A DNA stretch of 64,000 bases, from positions 25,172 through 89,171 of the forward strand of contig JAQXBF010000001.1 in the NCBI GenBank assembly GCA_029252555.1, given 5' to 3'. Below are positions 20,963 to 29,851 of this stretch, piece after piece. The notes under the pieces were generated by a model. It did not search any database. It worked only from the letters and a program-made list of their open reading frames with translations, and was not told the origin of the DNA. Source of the DNA: Porticoccaceae bacterium. GTDB lineage: Bacteria; Pseudomonadota; Gammaproteobacteria; Pseudomonadales; Porticoccaceae. Within the stretch, counting starts at the first letter, position 1, and each line of letters begins with the position of its first letter. Position numbers and translations under genes: made by a program.

Positions 20963-21397
20963 ATGATAAAAAGACTACTGCTGGCCAGCTTGTTTTTGCT
21001 CGGTTGTTCCAGCGATACAATCACTGATTTCGCACTATTGGATGGTGGCAGTGTCGATTTGCAGTCGCCACAAAAATTGGTATTAATTAACTACTGGGCC
21101 ATATGGTGCGCTCCCTGTCGCAAAGAGATTCCCGAGTTTAATCAACTGTTAAAAGACCATGGGGATCAGGTGTCGATTTATGCGGTTAATTTCGATGGCT
21201 CCCAAGGGGATTTACTGCGCAGTGAAATGGCCAAATTGGGTATTGAATTCCCAAGTTTAGTGGCAGACCCAAGAGCGATTTGGGGCCTTGAGCCAGTGCA
21301 AGTTCTGCCAGAGACCTTGGTTATTAGCCCTGAGGGCAAATTACTCAAGCGTTTAATTGGGCCGCAGACATTAGAGACGTTAGAAGGCCTGCTATAA
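20963..21397 (+). CDS. TlpA-like thioredoxin-fold lipoprotein
   Basis: 144 residues with a lipoprotein signal (MIKRLLLASLFLLGC, Cys at residue 15) and a thioredoxin-fold domain with the redox motif WAIWCAPCRKEIPEF. QVLPETLVISPEG contains the cis-Pro region. This suits a membrane-attached periplasmic TlpA/ResA-type thiol reductase. No cytochrome c maturation genes lie nearby, so the partner is unknown. It follows yihY by about 60 bases and may be in the same transcript; GGAGAG (20950-20955) is its ribosome binding site. Confidence 0.9.
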   Translation: MIKRLLLASLFLLGCSSDTITDFALLDGGSVDLQSPQKLVLINYWAIWCAPCRKEIPEFNQLLKDHGDQVSIYAVNFDGSQGDLLRSEMAKLGIEFPSLVADPRAIWGLEPVQVLPETLVISPEGKLLKRLIGPQTLETLEGLL

Positions 21398-21494
21398 AAG
21401 GCAGGCTACAAAAATAATGGGTGCCACCATAAAAGGGTATAGGTAATCTTTCCTGAGAGCAGTAACCTGCCCATTAACTTAAGAGGGGATAACA

Positions 21495-22913
21495 ATGAAG
21501 GATCTAATTAAATTTTATATAAACGGCCAATGGGTAAACCCACTGGTTGCCAATGATCTGGCAGTAGAAAACCCTGCAACGGAAGAAATGATTGCCACCA
21601 TTAGCTTGGGTGCGGCAGGGGATGTTAATGCAGCAGTGGCGGCGGCCAAAGCGGCTTTCCCTGAGTTTTCACTGATGAGTGTGGAAGAGCGTATTGCTTT
21701 GATGGAGAATCTGTTAAAAATTTATATGGATCGCTACGAAGAGATGTCCGTGGCCATCAGCATGGAGATGGGTGCCCCAATTTCTTTTGCCACCGAACAT
21801 CAGGCTGACTGCGGCCGCGGCCATATAAATGCCGCGATCGAATCGCTCAAGCAATTCGAGTTTGAGCGTCAGGTTGGCAATACCCGAATTGTTAAAGAGC
21901 CCATTGGTGTTTGCGGGTTTATCACTCCCTGGAACTGGCCGATTAATCAAATCAGTTGCAAGGTAGCGCCAGCACTAGCCACTGGCTGCACCATGGTACT
22001 CAAACCCAGTGAAATCGCTCCAATTTCAGGCTACTTGTTTACTGAGATCATGGATCAGGCTGGCTTCCCGGCCGGTGTTTACAATATGGTTAATGGCGAT
22101 GGCCCAGATGTTGGTGCTGTAATTTCCAGCCACCCAGATGTGGACATGGTGTCTTTTACTGGTTCAACCCGAGCCGGTATTTTGGTCGCCAAAGCGGCCT
22201 CGGAAACGGTAAAGCGCGTGACTCAAGAGTTGGGCGGTAAATCCCCTAATATTATCTTTGAAGATGCGGATTTAGAGACAGCGGTGAGTTCTGGTGTTTT
22301 GCACATGATGGGTAATACAGGCCAGTCCTGTAACGCGCCATCTCGAATGTTGGTGCAGTCTTCAGTCTATGATCAGGCTGTAGAGATTGCTAAACAAACT
22401 GCAGCGCAAGTTGGGGTTGATGATCCCATGAAAGAGGGCATGCATTTGGGCCCTCTATCGAGCCGAGTTCAGTTTGATAAGGTGCAGGGCCTCATTGAAA
22501 AAGGCATTGAGGAGGGCGCTCAGTTAGTTGCTGGCGGTGCTGGCAAGCCTGATGGCTTTGATACTGGTTACTTTGTTAAGCCTACGGTATTTGCAGGTGT
22601 TAATAATCAGATGACTATTGCCCAAGAAGAAATCTTCGGGCCTGTTTTGGCTATGATTCCTTTTGAGACTGAGGAGCAGGCAATCGAGATTGCCAATGAT
22701 ACTCCCTATGGTTTGGCTGCTTATTTTAGTACCGGTGATGAAGTACGTGCCAAGCGTGTGGCTGGGCAGCTGCGTGCTGGTATGGTGAGTCTCAATAGTG
22801 CATCTCAAGACTATGCTGCGCCTTTCGGTGGTTATAAGCAGTCGGGAAATGGCCGCGAATGGGGTGAGTTTGGCTTTGATGATTTCCTAGAGATTAAAGG
22901 TATTACCAGCTAA
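21495..22913 (+). CDS. NAD(P)-dependent aldehyde dehydrogenase
   Basis: 472 residues, ALDH superfamily. PWNWPINQISCKVAPALATG is the cofactor-binding start, SFTGSTRAG the nucleotide loop, ELGGKSPN carries the general-base Glu, and GNTGQSCNAPSRMLV the catalytic Cys. EEIFGPVLAMIPFETEEQ and PFGGYKQSGNGREWGEFG follow. It resembles the group annotated as aldehyde dehydrogenase family without fixed substrate; the context gives no pathway. A hairpin overlapping its stop codon probably ends the transcript. GAGGGG at 21482-21487 is its ribosome binding site. Confidence 0.94.
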   Translation: MKDLIKFYINGQWVNPLVANDLAVENPATEEMIATISLGAAGDVNAAVAAAKAAFPEFSLMSVEERIALMENLLKIYMDRYEEMSVAISMEMGAPISFATEHQADCGRGHINAAIESLKQFEFERQVGNTRIVKEPIGVCGFITPWNWPINQISCKVAPALATGCTMVLKPSEIAPISGYLFTEIMDQAGFPAGVYNMVNGDGPDVGAVISSHPDVDMVSFTGSTRAGILVAKAASETVKRVTQELGGKSPNIIFEDADLETAVSSGVLHMMGNTGQSCNAPSRMLVQSSVYDQAVEIAKQTAAQVGVDDPMKEGMHLGPLSSRVQFDKVQGLIEKGIEEGAQLVAGGAGKPDGFDTGYFVKPTVFAGVNNQMTIAQEEIFGPVLAMIPFETEEQAIEIANDTPYGLAAYFSTGDEVRAKRVAGQLRAGMVSLNSASQDYAAPFGGYKQSGNGREWGEFGFDDFLEIKGITS

Positions 22914-22940
22914 AATTCAGGCATAGCCTGACTTTTAGCT
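22908..22940 (+). terminator. Hairpin terminator after the aldehyde dehydrogenase
   Basis: An inverted repeat AGCTAAAA-TTCAGGC, loop ATA, GCCTGA-C-TTTTAGCT begins within the last codon of the gene and includes the stop. The near-perfect stem of about 14 pairs is long; U residues lie in the right arm rather than after it. Likely a terminator, seen directly as sequence. Confidence 0.6.
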
Positions 22941-22950
22941 TAAGCCTACA

Positions 22951-23205
22951 GTGCTGTCATCCTGAGCGGAGCGAAGGATCTCAATCCCAGCACTGGCAAT
23001 GCTCTGAAGACCCTTGCGATCGACTCCATGGTTGCAAGGAATTTCAGCACTCACACAACTCGCTACGCTCAGACAGGGTGTTCGCTTCATCTGAAAATCC
23101 TCACAACCATAAGCAGAGCCTGATTGATCGCAAGGGTCTTCGGGGCATTGCATGAGAATTTGATGCCTGACTGCCGTTATCCTGAGCAACGCGAAGCACT
23201 GTTGA
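22951..23205. repeat. MITE-like palindromic element
   Basis: This 388-base gap between the aldehyde dehydrogenase and the Ada-like gene holds no gene but a nested palindrome. A 28-base left arm (22996-23023, starting GCAATGCTCTGAAGACC) pairs with 23124-23151 at 25 of 28 positions; an inner arm pair (ATGGTTG...GGAATTTCAG with CTGAAAATCC...CAACCAT) continues it. Outside lie two direct copies of the short repeat: 22954-22981 (CTGTCATCCTGAGCGGAGCG, then AAGGATCT) and 23171-23200; a third, inverted copy (TCGCTACGCTCAGACAG) lies at the centre. It resembles a non-autonomous mobile element or a large BIME-type structure. No transposase is present. Confidence 0.7.
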
Positions 23206-23301
23206 CATAGAACAAGCACACAACAATCCCTAAATTACGCACCCGACCCTGGGCTTGTCTGCGCCCTTGGCCCCCCGATCCAAAATCGTCTTACAAACCC
23301 A

Positions 23302-24132
23302 CTAATAACGCCGAGCCGACTCCCAAGCATAAATCGCATGCTTACGCGTCTCACCCCAAAGATAGCCGCCAATCTGCCCACTCTGCTGCAGCACCCGATG
23401 GCAGGGAATAAAAAACGCAACAGGATTAGACCCAATAGCAGTGCCCACCGCTCGAGAAGCCTTAGGCCTGCCCACCGCCGCCGCGACCTGCCCGTAGCTA
23501 TTGATACAACAAGGGTCAATTTGTAAAAGCGCCCGCCACACACTGACTTGAAAATTCGTACCCCGCACATAGAGCGATAAAGGGCCATTACCAGATTGCT
23601 CTCCAGCAAACACAGCCTTCACAGTTTCCGCGGCTTCTGAGACCTTTTTGACCAGCTCAGCATTAGGCCATTGGCGCTGTAAATCCGCTATTTGCTGTTC
23701 AGTATTGTTATCAATCACAAACGACAGCTTGCAGATACCTCTGGGAGTCACTCCAATAAAAATATCCCCAAACGGGCTTTTGGCCAGCGAATATTGAATC
23801 TGTATACCCGCGCCACCAGTTTTAAATTCCCCCGGTGTCACAGCATCCAATTGCACAAAATGATCATACAGCCGCGAGCTACTACTAAGCCCCATAGAAG
23901 CAGTAACTTCTAATAAAGGTTTGGACTCGGCGAGCAACTTTTTGGCGTGGGCAAGGGTAAGAATCTGCAAATACTTTTTAGGAGTAACGCCAGCCCACTG
24001 ACGAAACAATCTCTGAAAATGAAACGGGCTTAAATGCAGGTGCGCAGCAATCTCCTCCAGCGAGGGCTGTTGCCGCTGGTTGGCGGTTATAAAGTCTATG
24101 GCTTGAGCAATGCGCTGGTAATCGGAGTTCAT
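23302..24132 (-). CDS. AraC HTH - O6-methylguanine-DNA methyltransferase fusion (Ada-like)
   Basis: 276 residues. Residues 1-100 are an AraC-type double helix-turn-helix (SLEEIAAHLHLSPFHFQRLF); residues 180-276 are the alkyltransferase domain with the acceptor Cys244 in FIPCHRVLQ and the Arg finger region RAVGTAIGSNPVAFF. The N-terminal zinc Ada domain with the methylphosphotriester acceptor is absent, so phosphotriester-triggered activation as in E. coli Ada is not expected. Start at MNSDYQ is chosen because the longer frame would overlap the upstream permease gene; from 24132 there are 28 bases between the two. Expected role: direct repair of O6-methylguanine, perhaps with regulatory activity. 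Confidence 0.9.
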   Translation of the reverse strand: MNSDYQRIAQAIDFITANQRQQPSLEEIAAHLHLSPFHFQRLFRQWAGVTPKKYLQILTLAHAKKLLAESKPLLEVTASMGLSSSSRLYDHFVQLDAVTPGEFKTGGAGIQIQYSLAKSPFGDIFIGVTPRGICKLSFVIDNNTEQQIADLQRQWPNAELVKKVSEAAETVKAVFAGEQSGNGPLSLYVRGTNFQVSVWRALLQIDPCCINSYGQVAAAVGRPKASRAVGTAIGSNPVAFFIPCHRVLQQSGQIGGYLWGETRKHAIYAWESARRY

Positions 24133-24160
24133 GGTCACAGTATTGCCGACAGGAGAGGGT

Positions 24161-25465
24161 TTAGCGACCCGAATCTTGCTTAGTTTTATCAACGGATAAA
24201 TAGTAGATGACCGCGCCAGTGGCAATAATCCCCAGACCAATCAAGCCCTCAGTGGGCTTTGATATCAGAACATAGGTGAGAGTCCACAATGTCACACCGA
24301 GATAAATTAATGGTGCAACAGGATAGGCGAAGGTTTTATAGGCTCCGGTAATATTGAGCTTTTTAAAGCGCAGAACAAATACACCCAGCACAGAAAATAA
24401 AGTGTTGATACCCAGCACAAAGCTGGAAAAGATCAATACAGATTCAAAGGTGGCGCTGATAATAAAAGCCACGGCCAGTAGGCCTTGAAAAAGAATGGCA
24501 TTGGTGGGTAGGCCTTGGTCATTGCATTTGGCCAGTTTCGAAAACACTTTAAAGTCCTGACCAATCATCTGCAGAACCCTTGGGCCTGCCATAGTCATGG
24601 CGCTAACCGTTGATATTAAGAGCAGTGCCAGCACCGCGCCCATGGCTTTACCGGCTTCAGGGCCGAGAGCAGATTCGGCGACTATTACGCCCACTTCCAA
24701 CTTGCCCTCTAGGCTTGAGATCGGCGCAGCGCTAAGAAAGGTCGCGTTGAGCAGCAGATAGAGCAGCATCACTAACGTGGTACCCACAAACAATACGATG
24801 GGCAGGTTGCGCTGGGGATTATCTAATTCACCGGTTACATAGGTCGCCGCATTCCAGCCGGTGTAGGCGTAATTGACATAGATAAGGGCAACCGCAAAGG
24901 CACCGCTGAAGAGTAAATTTTCATCCCCAGCCTGAGGGGCAAAATCCAGTTGTTGGGGGCTATTACCCCAGATGGCGATCACTGCACAAAACAGCACAAT
25001 CAGCACTAGCTTGAGGGCGGTAAATATCTGTTGCACATTGCTGCTGGTCTGGCGTGACAGGCAGTGGGTGATGGTTAAGCCAATCACCAATAATGTTGCC
25101 GCCCAGGTTCTAGAGAGTTCTGGAAACACTGCTGACAGATAGGCTCCAAAGGTCATTGCGGCTAGTGCCACAGGAGCGGCAAAGCCGACGGTGGCAGAGA
25201 CCCAACCGGAGATAAACCCAGCGCAGGGATGGTAGAGGCGCGATAGAAAATTATATTCACCGCCAGATCGGGGCAGGTTGGCACCTAATTCTGCATAGGT
25301 CAGGGCGCCGCAAAGGGCCGTGAGGCCACCCACCAGCCACAGCATCATCAGAGCGAAGGGCGACTGAATACTCAGCAACTGAAAGCCGAGGCTGGTAAAA
25401 ACACCAGTGCCAATCATGTTGGCAACAACCACTGAAATGCCTGTGGTTTTGGAAAAGCTATGCAT
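24161..25465 (-). CDS. APC-superfamily amino acid permease
   Basis: 434 residues, about 12 membrane helices. The N-terminus GISVVVANMIGTGVFTSLGF holds the APC substrate-backbone loop (G-T-G-V-F), followed by TYAELGANLPRSGGEYNFL, both classic. Near residue 225 YTGWNAATYVTGELDNPQR is the conserved helix 6-7 loop. Substrate cannot be assigned. Upstream of, and probably co-transcribed with, the Ada-like gene on the minus strand; divergent from the DUF4345 gene. Confidence 0.92.
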   Translation of the reverse strand: MHSFSKTTGISVVVANMIGTGVFTSLGFQLLSIQSPFALMMLWLVGGLTALCGALTYAELGANLPRSGGEYNFLSRLYHPCAGFISGWVSATVGFAAPVALAAMTFGAYLSAVFPELSRTWAATLLVIGLTITHCLSRQTSSNVQQIFTALKLVLIVLFCAVIAIWGNSPQQLDFAPQAGDENLLFSGAFAVALIYVNYAYTGWNAATYVTGELDNPQRNLPIVLFVGTTLVMLLYLLLNATFLSAAPISSLEGKLEVGVIVAESALGPEAGKAMGAVLALLLISTVSAMTMAGPRVLQMIGQDFKVFSKLAKCNDQGLPTNAILFQGLLAVAFIISATFESVLIFSSFVLGINTLFSVLGVFVLRFKKLNITGAYKTFAYPVAPLIYLGVTLWTLTYVLISKPTEGLIGLGIIATGAVIYYLSVDKTKQDSGR

Positions 25466-25645
25466 AGTCGATTTGAGCTTAAATAAAAATTTAACAGCAC
25501 CTTACAGCACTGTGGTTACAACACAAAGAGCTTGCTGTCATGGGCGATTAAAGTGAATACTCTCGGGTCAGAAAATATCGCATTCAGAACGCAATAAAAT
25601 CGGTTAAGCTACGGGCTATAACAACAAAAATAAAAGGGTTTACCC

Positions 25646-26032
25646 ATGGATAAAGCGCTACCAATTCTACTAAAAATGCTGTCGCTGGGCATGCTGCTTG
25701 GGGCCTTCGGCTTTATGTTTGACCCAGCCAGTATGGAGGCAGATTTTGCCATTACGGCCCTCGAGACTCATGGCATGGGCACCATCCGTGGAGATCTGGG
25801 CGGCACCTTTTTAATGCTCGCTATTTTTACTTTTTACGGTTCACGCCCCGACAATGCCGCTTGGCTGGCAGTGCCACTGGTGTTTATGTTGACTGTGCTG
25901 TTTGGTCGCATGGTCCACATTGCTATTGATGGCCTAACTGATCCTGCAATCCGCTCTACTGTTGTCGAGCTGGTTGCCATCGCATTGCTGGAATATTCCC
26001 GCAGAACATTAGCCACTAATACAAAAAGCTAA
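25646..26032 (+). CDS. Small membrane protein, DUF4345-like
   Basis: 128 residues, about four hydrophobic segments (6-25, 46-64, 70-90, 104-118) with GMGTIRGDLGGTFLMLAIF and FGRMVHIAIDGL, a pattern like DUF4345 (small four-helix membrane proteins of unknown function). It starts a plus-strand run: only 10 bases separate it from the DUF3604 gene, so the two are likely co-transcribed. AAAAGGG (25632-25638) is the ribosome binding site. Family assignment is tentative. Confidence 0.6.
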   Translation: MDKALPILLKMLSLGMLLGAFGFMFDPASMEADFAITALETHGMGTIRGDLGGTFLMLAIFTFYGSRPDNAAWLAVPLVFMLTVLFGRMVHIAIDGLTDPAIRSTVVELVAIALLEYSRRTLATNTKS

Positions 26033-26042
26033 GGAGCTAAAA

Positions 26043-27920
26043 ATGAAAGCACTGACCTTTACCGCAGCTTTTTGCCTGTCTGCATCCTGTTTAGCCGAGT
26101 CGACAGAGCCAGCTAAAACACAGGTGTATTTTGGTGATACCCACTTGCACACCAGCTATTCTTTTGACGCATTTCTGAATAACAATTTTAGTGCTGACCC
26201 AGACACGGCCTATCGCTGGGCCAAAGGTCAGCCGGTTATTCACCCCTATAACCGGGCTCGGGTGCAAATCAACACACCATTAGACTTTTTAGTGGTTTCA
26301 GATCACGCTGAAATGCTTGGTGTTATGCGCGCGATTCGCGAGGACACCATCGAATGGGAAGATATTGGCTGGTACGACTCGCTTAAAAGATGGTGGGCAG
26401 TAAGGCTATTAAACAACGCTCTGGATGATGATTTGGGCCGTGCTTTTTTTGGCCGATTTCTACCCAAGTCGGCTGCAGTAGTGGGTGGCGATCCGGTGGC
26501 CGATGTGCATAACAATATTGGCAGTGTCGCGATTTTTGGCGATACCACTGGCACCTCAAAAGACGCCTGGCTGGATATTATTGATGCAGCTGAAAAGTAC
26601 AATGAGCCGGGCGTATTTACCAGCCTGTTGGGTTGGGAGTGGAGCTCTCTCCCCACTGGAGCTAACTTGCACCGCATTGTGGTGACACCAGATGGCGGAG
26701 ATAAAGCCAGCCAGTACATTCCCTATGGTTCAGATCAGAGCCAGTATCCGGAAGACCTGTGGCAATGGTTAGAGGATACTGAGGCCAGCACCGACAGCCG
26801 TTTTATTTCTATTCCTCACAACTCGAATATTTCAAAAGGTTATATGTTTGGTGAGACCACTGTAAAAGGAGAGGCTATTACGGCTGACTATGCGCGCACG
26901 CGCATGCAGTGGGAGCCGATTACCGAGGTCACTCAGATTAAAGGTGACAGCGAAACTCATCCTGGATTTTCTCCCGAAGATGAGTTTGCCGATTTTGAAA
27001 CCTACGACTATTACATCCAGACCAGTAAGAGCAAAACACCAGTCTCTCTAGGTGATTATATTCGGCCAGCATTAAAACGCGGCTTGGCGATAGAGCAAAA
27101 AGTGGGCGCTAATCCCTATAAGTTTGGCTTTATTGGTTCAACCGACGCCCACTCCGGTTTGTCTTCACCAGAAGAAGGCAATTTCTGGGGCAAAATGGCC
27201 AAAGATTCAACGCCTGAAACCAAGGCACCGACCCTGGGCAATCCCACTGGTGCAGATGGTTGGGACATGTCCGCTTCTGGCTTAGCGGCAGTTTGGGCCA
27301 CGGAAAATAACCGTGAAGCGATTTATGCGGCCTTTAAACGTAAAGAAACCTATGCCACCACTGGCCCGCGCATGCGTGTGCAGTTGTTTGCCGGCTGGGA
27401 TTTCCCCGCAAAAGCGGAGAGCTCTGAAAACTTTGCCGCCATTGGCTATCAGCATGGCGTGCCCATGGGGGGTGATCTAACGGCTAACCCCTCCGCTGCT
27501 GCACCGAAATTTATGGTGCGGGCTGTAAAAGGTCCACTGGATGCCAATCTCGATAGGGTACAGATGGTGAAGGGCTGGGTTGATGCCTCTGGCGAGCAGC
27601 ATGAGATGGTCTACAATATAGTCTGGTCCGGTGACAGAGTGCTGGATGCCAATGGCAAGTTACCAGCTGTAGGCAATACAGTGGATCTAAAGTCTGCTCG
27701 ATATACCAACAGCATTGGTCAGGCTGAGTTTGCAACCAAGTGGTCGGATCCAGATTTTGATCCTGCTCAGTTGGCCTTTTATTATGCCCGAGTGTTGCAG
27801 ATCCCCACGCCGCGCAATGGCTTGTTCGACAGCCTTGCCTTGCGGTGGGACGAGCCCCCCAAAGGGCCAAAAACCATTCAGGAGCGGGCCTACACCTCAC
27901 CAGTTTGGTATACGCCTTAA
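26043..27920 (+). CDS. DUF3604 exported protein with PHP-like metal motifs
   Basis: 625 residues. A signal peptide (about 1-19, MKALTFTAAFCLSASCLAES) is followed by VYFGDTHLHTSYSFDAF (29-44), resembling the first metal-binding motif of PHP/amidohydrolase-like phosphoesterases, then LDFLVVSDHAEMLGV, SIPHNSNISKGYMF, FIGSTDAHSG and KRKETYATTGPRMRVQLF. All are hallmarks of DUF3604, whose biochemical function is, as far as I know, unestablished. The many His/Asp residues suggest a multinuclear metal centre in a periplasmic hydrolase. Next come a parvulin-type foldase and HupE; this association recurs in marine bacteria in my recollection. Ribosome binding site AAGGAG (26031-26036). Confidence 0.9.
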   Translation: MKALTFTAAFCLSASCLAESTEPAKTQVYFGDTHLHTSYSFDAFLNNNFSADPDTAYRWAKGQPVIHPYNRARVQINTPLDFLVVSDHAEMLGVMRAIREDTIEWEDIGWYDSLKRWWAVRLLNNALDDDLGRAFFGRFLPKSAAVVGGDPVADVHNNIGSVAIFGDTTGTSKDAWLDIIDAAEKYNEPGVFTSLLGWEWSSLPTGANLHRIVVTPDGGDKASQYIPYGSDQSQYPEDLWQWLEDTEASTDSRFISIPHNSNISKGYMFGETTVKGEAITADYARTRMQWEPITEVTQIKGDSETHPGFSPEDEFADFETYDYYIQTSKSKTPVSLGDYIRPALKRGLAIEQKVGANPYKFGFIGSTDAHSGLSSPEEGNFWGKMAKDSTPETKAPTLGNPTGADGWDMSASGLAAVWATENNREAIYAAFKRKETYATTGPRMRVQLFAGWDFPAKAESSENFAAIGYQHGVPMGGDLTANPSAAAPKFMVRAVKGPLDANLDRVQMVKGWVDASGEQHEMVYNIVWSGDRVLDANGKLPAVGNTVDLKSARYTNSIGQAEFATKWSDPDFDPAQLAFYYARVLQIPTPRNGLFDSLALRWDEPPKGPKTIQERAYTSPVWYTP

Positions 27921-27966
27921 TTTATGCCAGTTGGTCAAACCAAGCTAAAAAGGAATTTAACGCGCA

Positions 27967-28836
27967 ATGATTAAAAAGCTGTTCAAAGAACCTCTCTTTC
28001 AATTTTTAATTATTGCGCTGGTGCTGCTTGGTGGAGAGCGCTGGGTAAATGCTGACGACTACGCCTATGACCAGTACTCTATCCAAATAGACGACCAGCA
28101 GTTGCTGCAATTTATGCAGCTGCGAGCCAAGACCTTTAAGCCAGAGCAAGCTCAAGCCGCATTGGATGTAATGAACACAGAAGATCGCCAGCGGCTGGTT
28201 GATGACTATGCCCGCAATGAAGTGATGTTTCGCGAGGCAATGGCAATTGGTCTGGACAAAAATGATCAGCTTATCCGCCGCCGTCTGATTCAAAAAATGG
28301 ATTATCTGGCCCAGGGTTTTTATGACGAGGCCGAACAATTAAAAGAGGCTGATCTCCGTGCTTATTACGCTGAGCATAAGCAAGACTATAAAAAAGCCGC
28401 CGAAGCCACCTTTACCCATGTCTTTATCTCCACGCAAAACCGCAGTGTTGACGATGCCAAGGCGATATCAGACGGGCTTTTAGTACAGATTAATGCAGAC
28501 CGGGCGCCTTTTGAAAATGCGTCCAGATACGGTGAGCGTTTTCTCTATAACCGCAATTATGTCAATCGTGAAGACGACGAGATCGGTAGCCATTTTGGCC
28601 AATCTTTTCAGGAAACTGTATTTGCTTTAAGCATTACAGATCAATGGCAGGGGCCGCTGCAGTCTAGCTATGGTTGGCATCTGGTGTTGCTGGTTAAAAA
28701 TACCTCTGCCTACGTGCCTGAGTTTGAGGAAGTCAGCTCCGCTGTATTTGCCGATGCTCAGCGCCAACAGCAACGAGAGGTAAGACGCCAGGCCATCGAC
28801 AGGCTAATGGCCAAATATCAGATAGAGACAGAATAA
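27967..28836 (+). CDS. Parvulin-type peptidyl-prolyl isomerase, membrane-anchored
   Basis: 289 residues. An N-terminal helix (about 12-25, FLIIALVLLGGERW) anchors it, a SurA-like alpha-helical part follows (about 40-135), and the rotamase domain spans about 143-240 from EATFTHVFIS to GPLQSSYGWHLVLLV, the usual C-terminal signature. It should fold or escort periplasmic proteins, the upstream DUF3604 protein or the downstream transporter being obvious candidates by position. Its last base overlaps the hupE-like start (TAATG), so translation is coupled. Confidence 0.88.
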   Translation: MIKKLFKEPLFQFLIIALVLLGGERWVNADDYAYDQYSIQIDDQQLLQFMQLRAKTFKPEQAQAALDVMNTEDRQRLVDDYARNEVMFREAMAIGLDKNDQLIRRRLIQKMDYLAQGFYDEAEQLKEADLRAYYAEHKQDYKKAAEATFTHVFISTQNRSVDDAKAISDGLLVQINADRAPFENASRYGERFLYNRNYVNREDDEIGSHFGQSFQETVFALSITDQWQGPLQSSYGWHLVLLVKNTSAYVPEFEEVSSAVFADAQRQQQREVRRQAIDRLMAKYQIETE

Positions 28837-29837
28837 TGCGCGCAGCTTTTTTTACTCTCGCACTGCTGTTTAGTAGCTGGGTGGCCGCCGATGAAGCGCG
28901 GCCAGTCTATGTAGAAGTGGTTGAAAACAATACCAGCCAGTTTCTTGTTAAATGGAAAGTGCCGCCGGTTATGCCCGCTGGCCATGAACCCTACATTAAA
29001 TTGCACCACCCAGATTGCCTACTAGTCAGTGGTGAAAATGCTGCCGGGTTACTTGGCCGCAGGCTTTACCAATGTGATATTCAGGATACAGATGCCACCT
29101 TCTCCCTGGTGCTGGATTACCCCCACAGCAATCCCGCGCTGACATCGCTTATCGTCTTTAAACCCTTTGAGGCACGGCCCATACAGGTTTTTTCTGGCCC
29201 AGAAAAAACCACTGTAAGTATTCCGGTCAGCACCAGTGCTGGTGCTGTAGCCAAACAATACACAGTGGCTGGTATTGAACATATTTTAATTGGTACAGAC
29301 CACCTGTTATTTGTGCTCTGCCTGATGACTATTGCCGGTGGTTTTAAGCGTTTGCTCCTGACCGTGACCGGCTTTACCGTTGCCCACTCTATTACCCTGA
29401 GTCTAGCGACATTGGATATTTTTCGTCTGCCCACCGAGCTGGTGGAGTTGTTGATTGCCCTGAGTATTGTGCTCTTGGCGGTTGAGATTATTAAGCATAA
29501 TCGTGCGGAAGAGGGCGCCGAACCCAGTTTCACCTGGCGTTATCCCGTAAGTGCCTCATCGGCATTTGGTTTGTTACACGGCTTTGGTTTTGCAGTGGTA
29601 CTTCAGGAATTGGGCCTGCCCGCCTCCATGAAAGTCCATGCGCTGTTGTTTTTTAATATAGGCGTAGAGTTGGGGCAGCTGCTATTTATTGCGGTGGTGC
29701 TGGCATTGGTGTTTGCGGTGTTGCGCACTATTACTGTGGCCAACAAGCACCGGGTTGTGCTTGTTGAAATTGCTGTCTACGGTGTCGGCATTACCAGTTC
29801 ATACTGGCTATTTGAACGGCTGGGAGCACTTTTTTAG
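28836..29837 (+). CDS. HupE/UreJ family membrane protein
   Basis: 333 residues. Signal peptide (1-18), then a soluble extracytoplasmic domain of about 125 residues, then the HupE/UreJ_2 membrane domain with HILIGTDHLLFVLCLMTI (about 148-165), TVAHSITLSL and LLHGFGFAVVLQELG. The H-x3-G-x-D-H and H-G-F-G motifs suit transition-metal binding; relatives are nickel or cobalt permeases, but this long form with an extra exported domain is of unknown substrate. Coupled to the parvulin gene by a one-base overlap. Converges with suhB (14 bases). Confidence 0.88.
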   Translation: MRAAFFTLALLFSSWVAADEARPVYVEVVENNTSQFLVKWKVPPVMPAGHEPYIKLHHPDCLLVSGENAAGLLGRRLYQCDIQDTDATFSLVLDYPHSNPALTSLIVFKPFEARPIQVFSGPEKTTVSIPVSTSAGAVAKQYTVAGIEHILIGTDHLLFVLCLMTIAGGFKRLLLTVTGFTVAHSITLSLATLDIFRLPTELVELLIALSIVLLAVEIIKHNRAEEGAEPSFTWRYPVSASSAFGLLHGFGFAVVLQELGLPASMKVHALLFFNIGVELGQLLFIAVVLALVFAVLRTITVANKHRVVLVEIAVYGVGITSSYWLFERLGALF

Positions 29838-29851
29838 CCTTGCAGCAAAGG

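Noticed and set aside
22914..23301. CRISPR array or tandem repeat
   Set aside because: Repeats here are palindromic and irregularly spaced, without uniform repeat-spacer units or cas genes.
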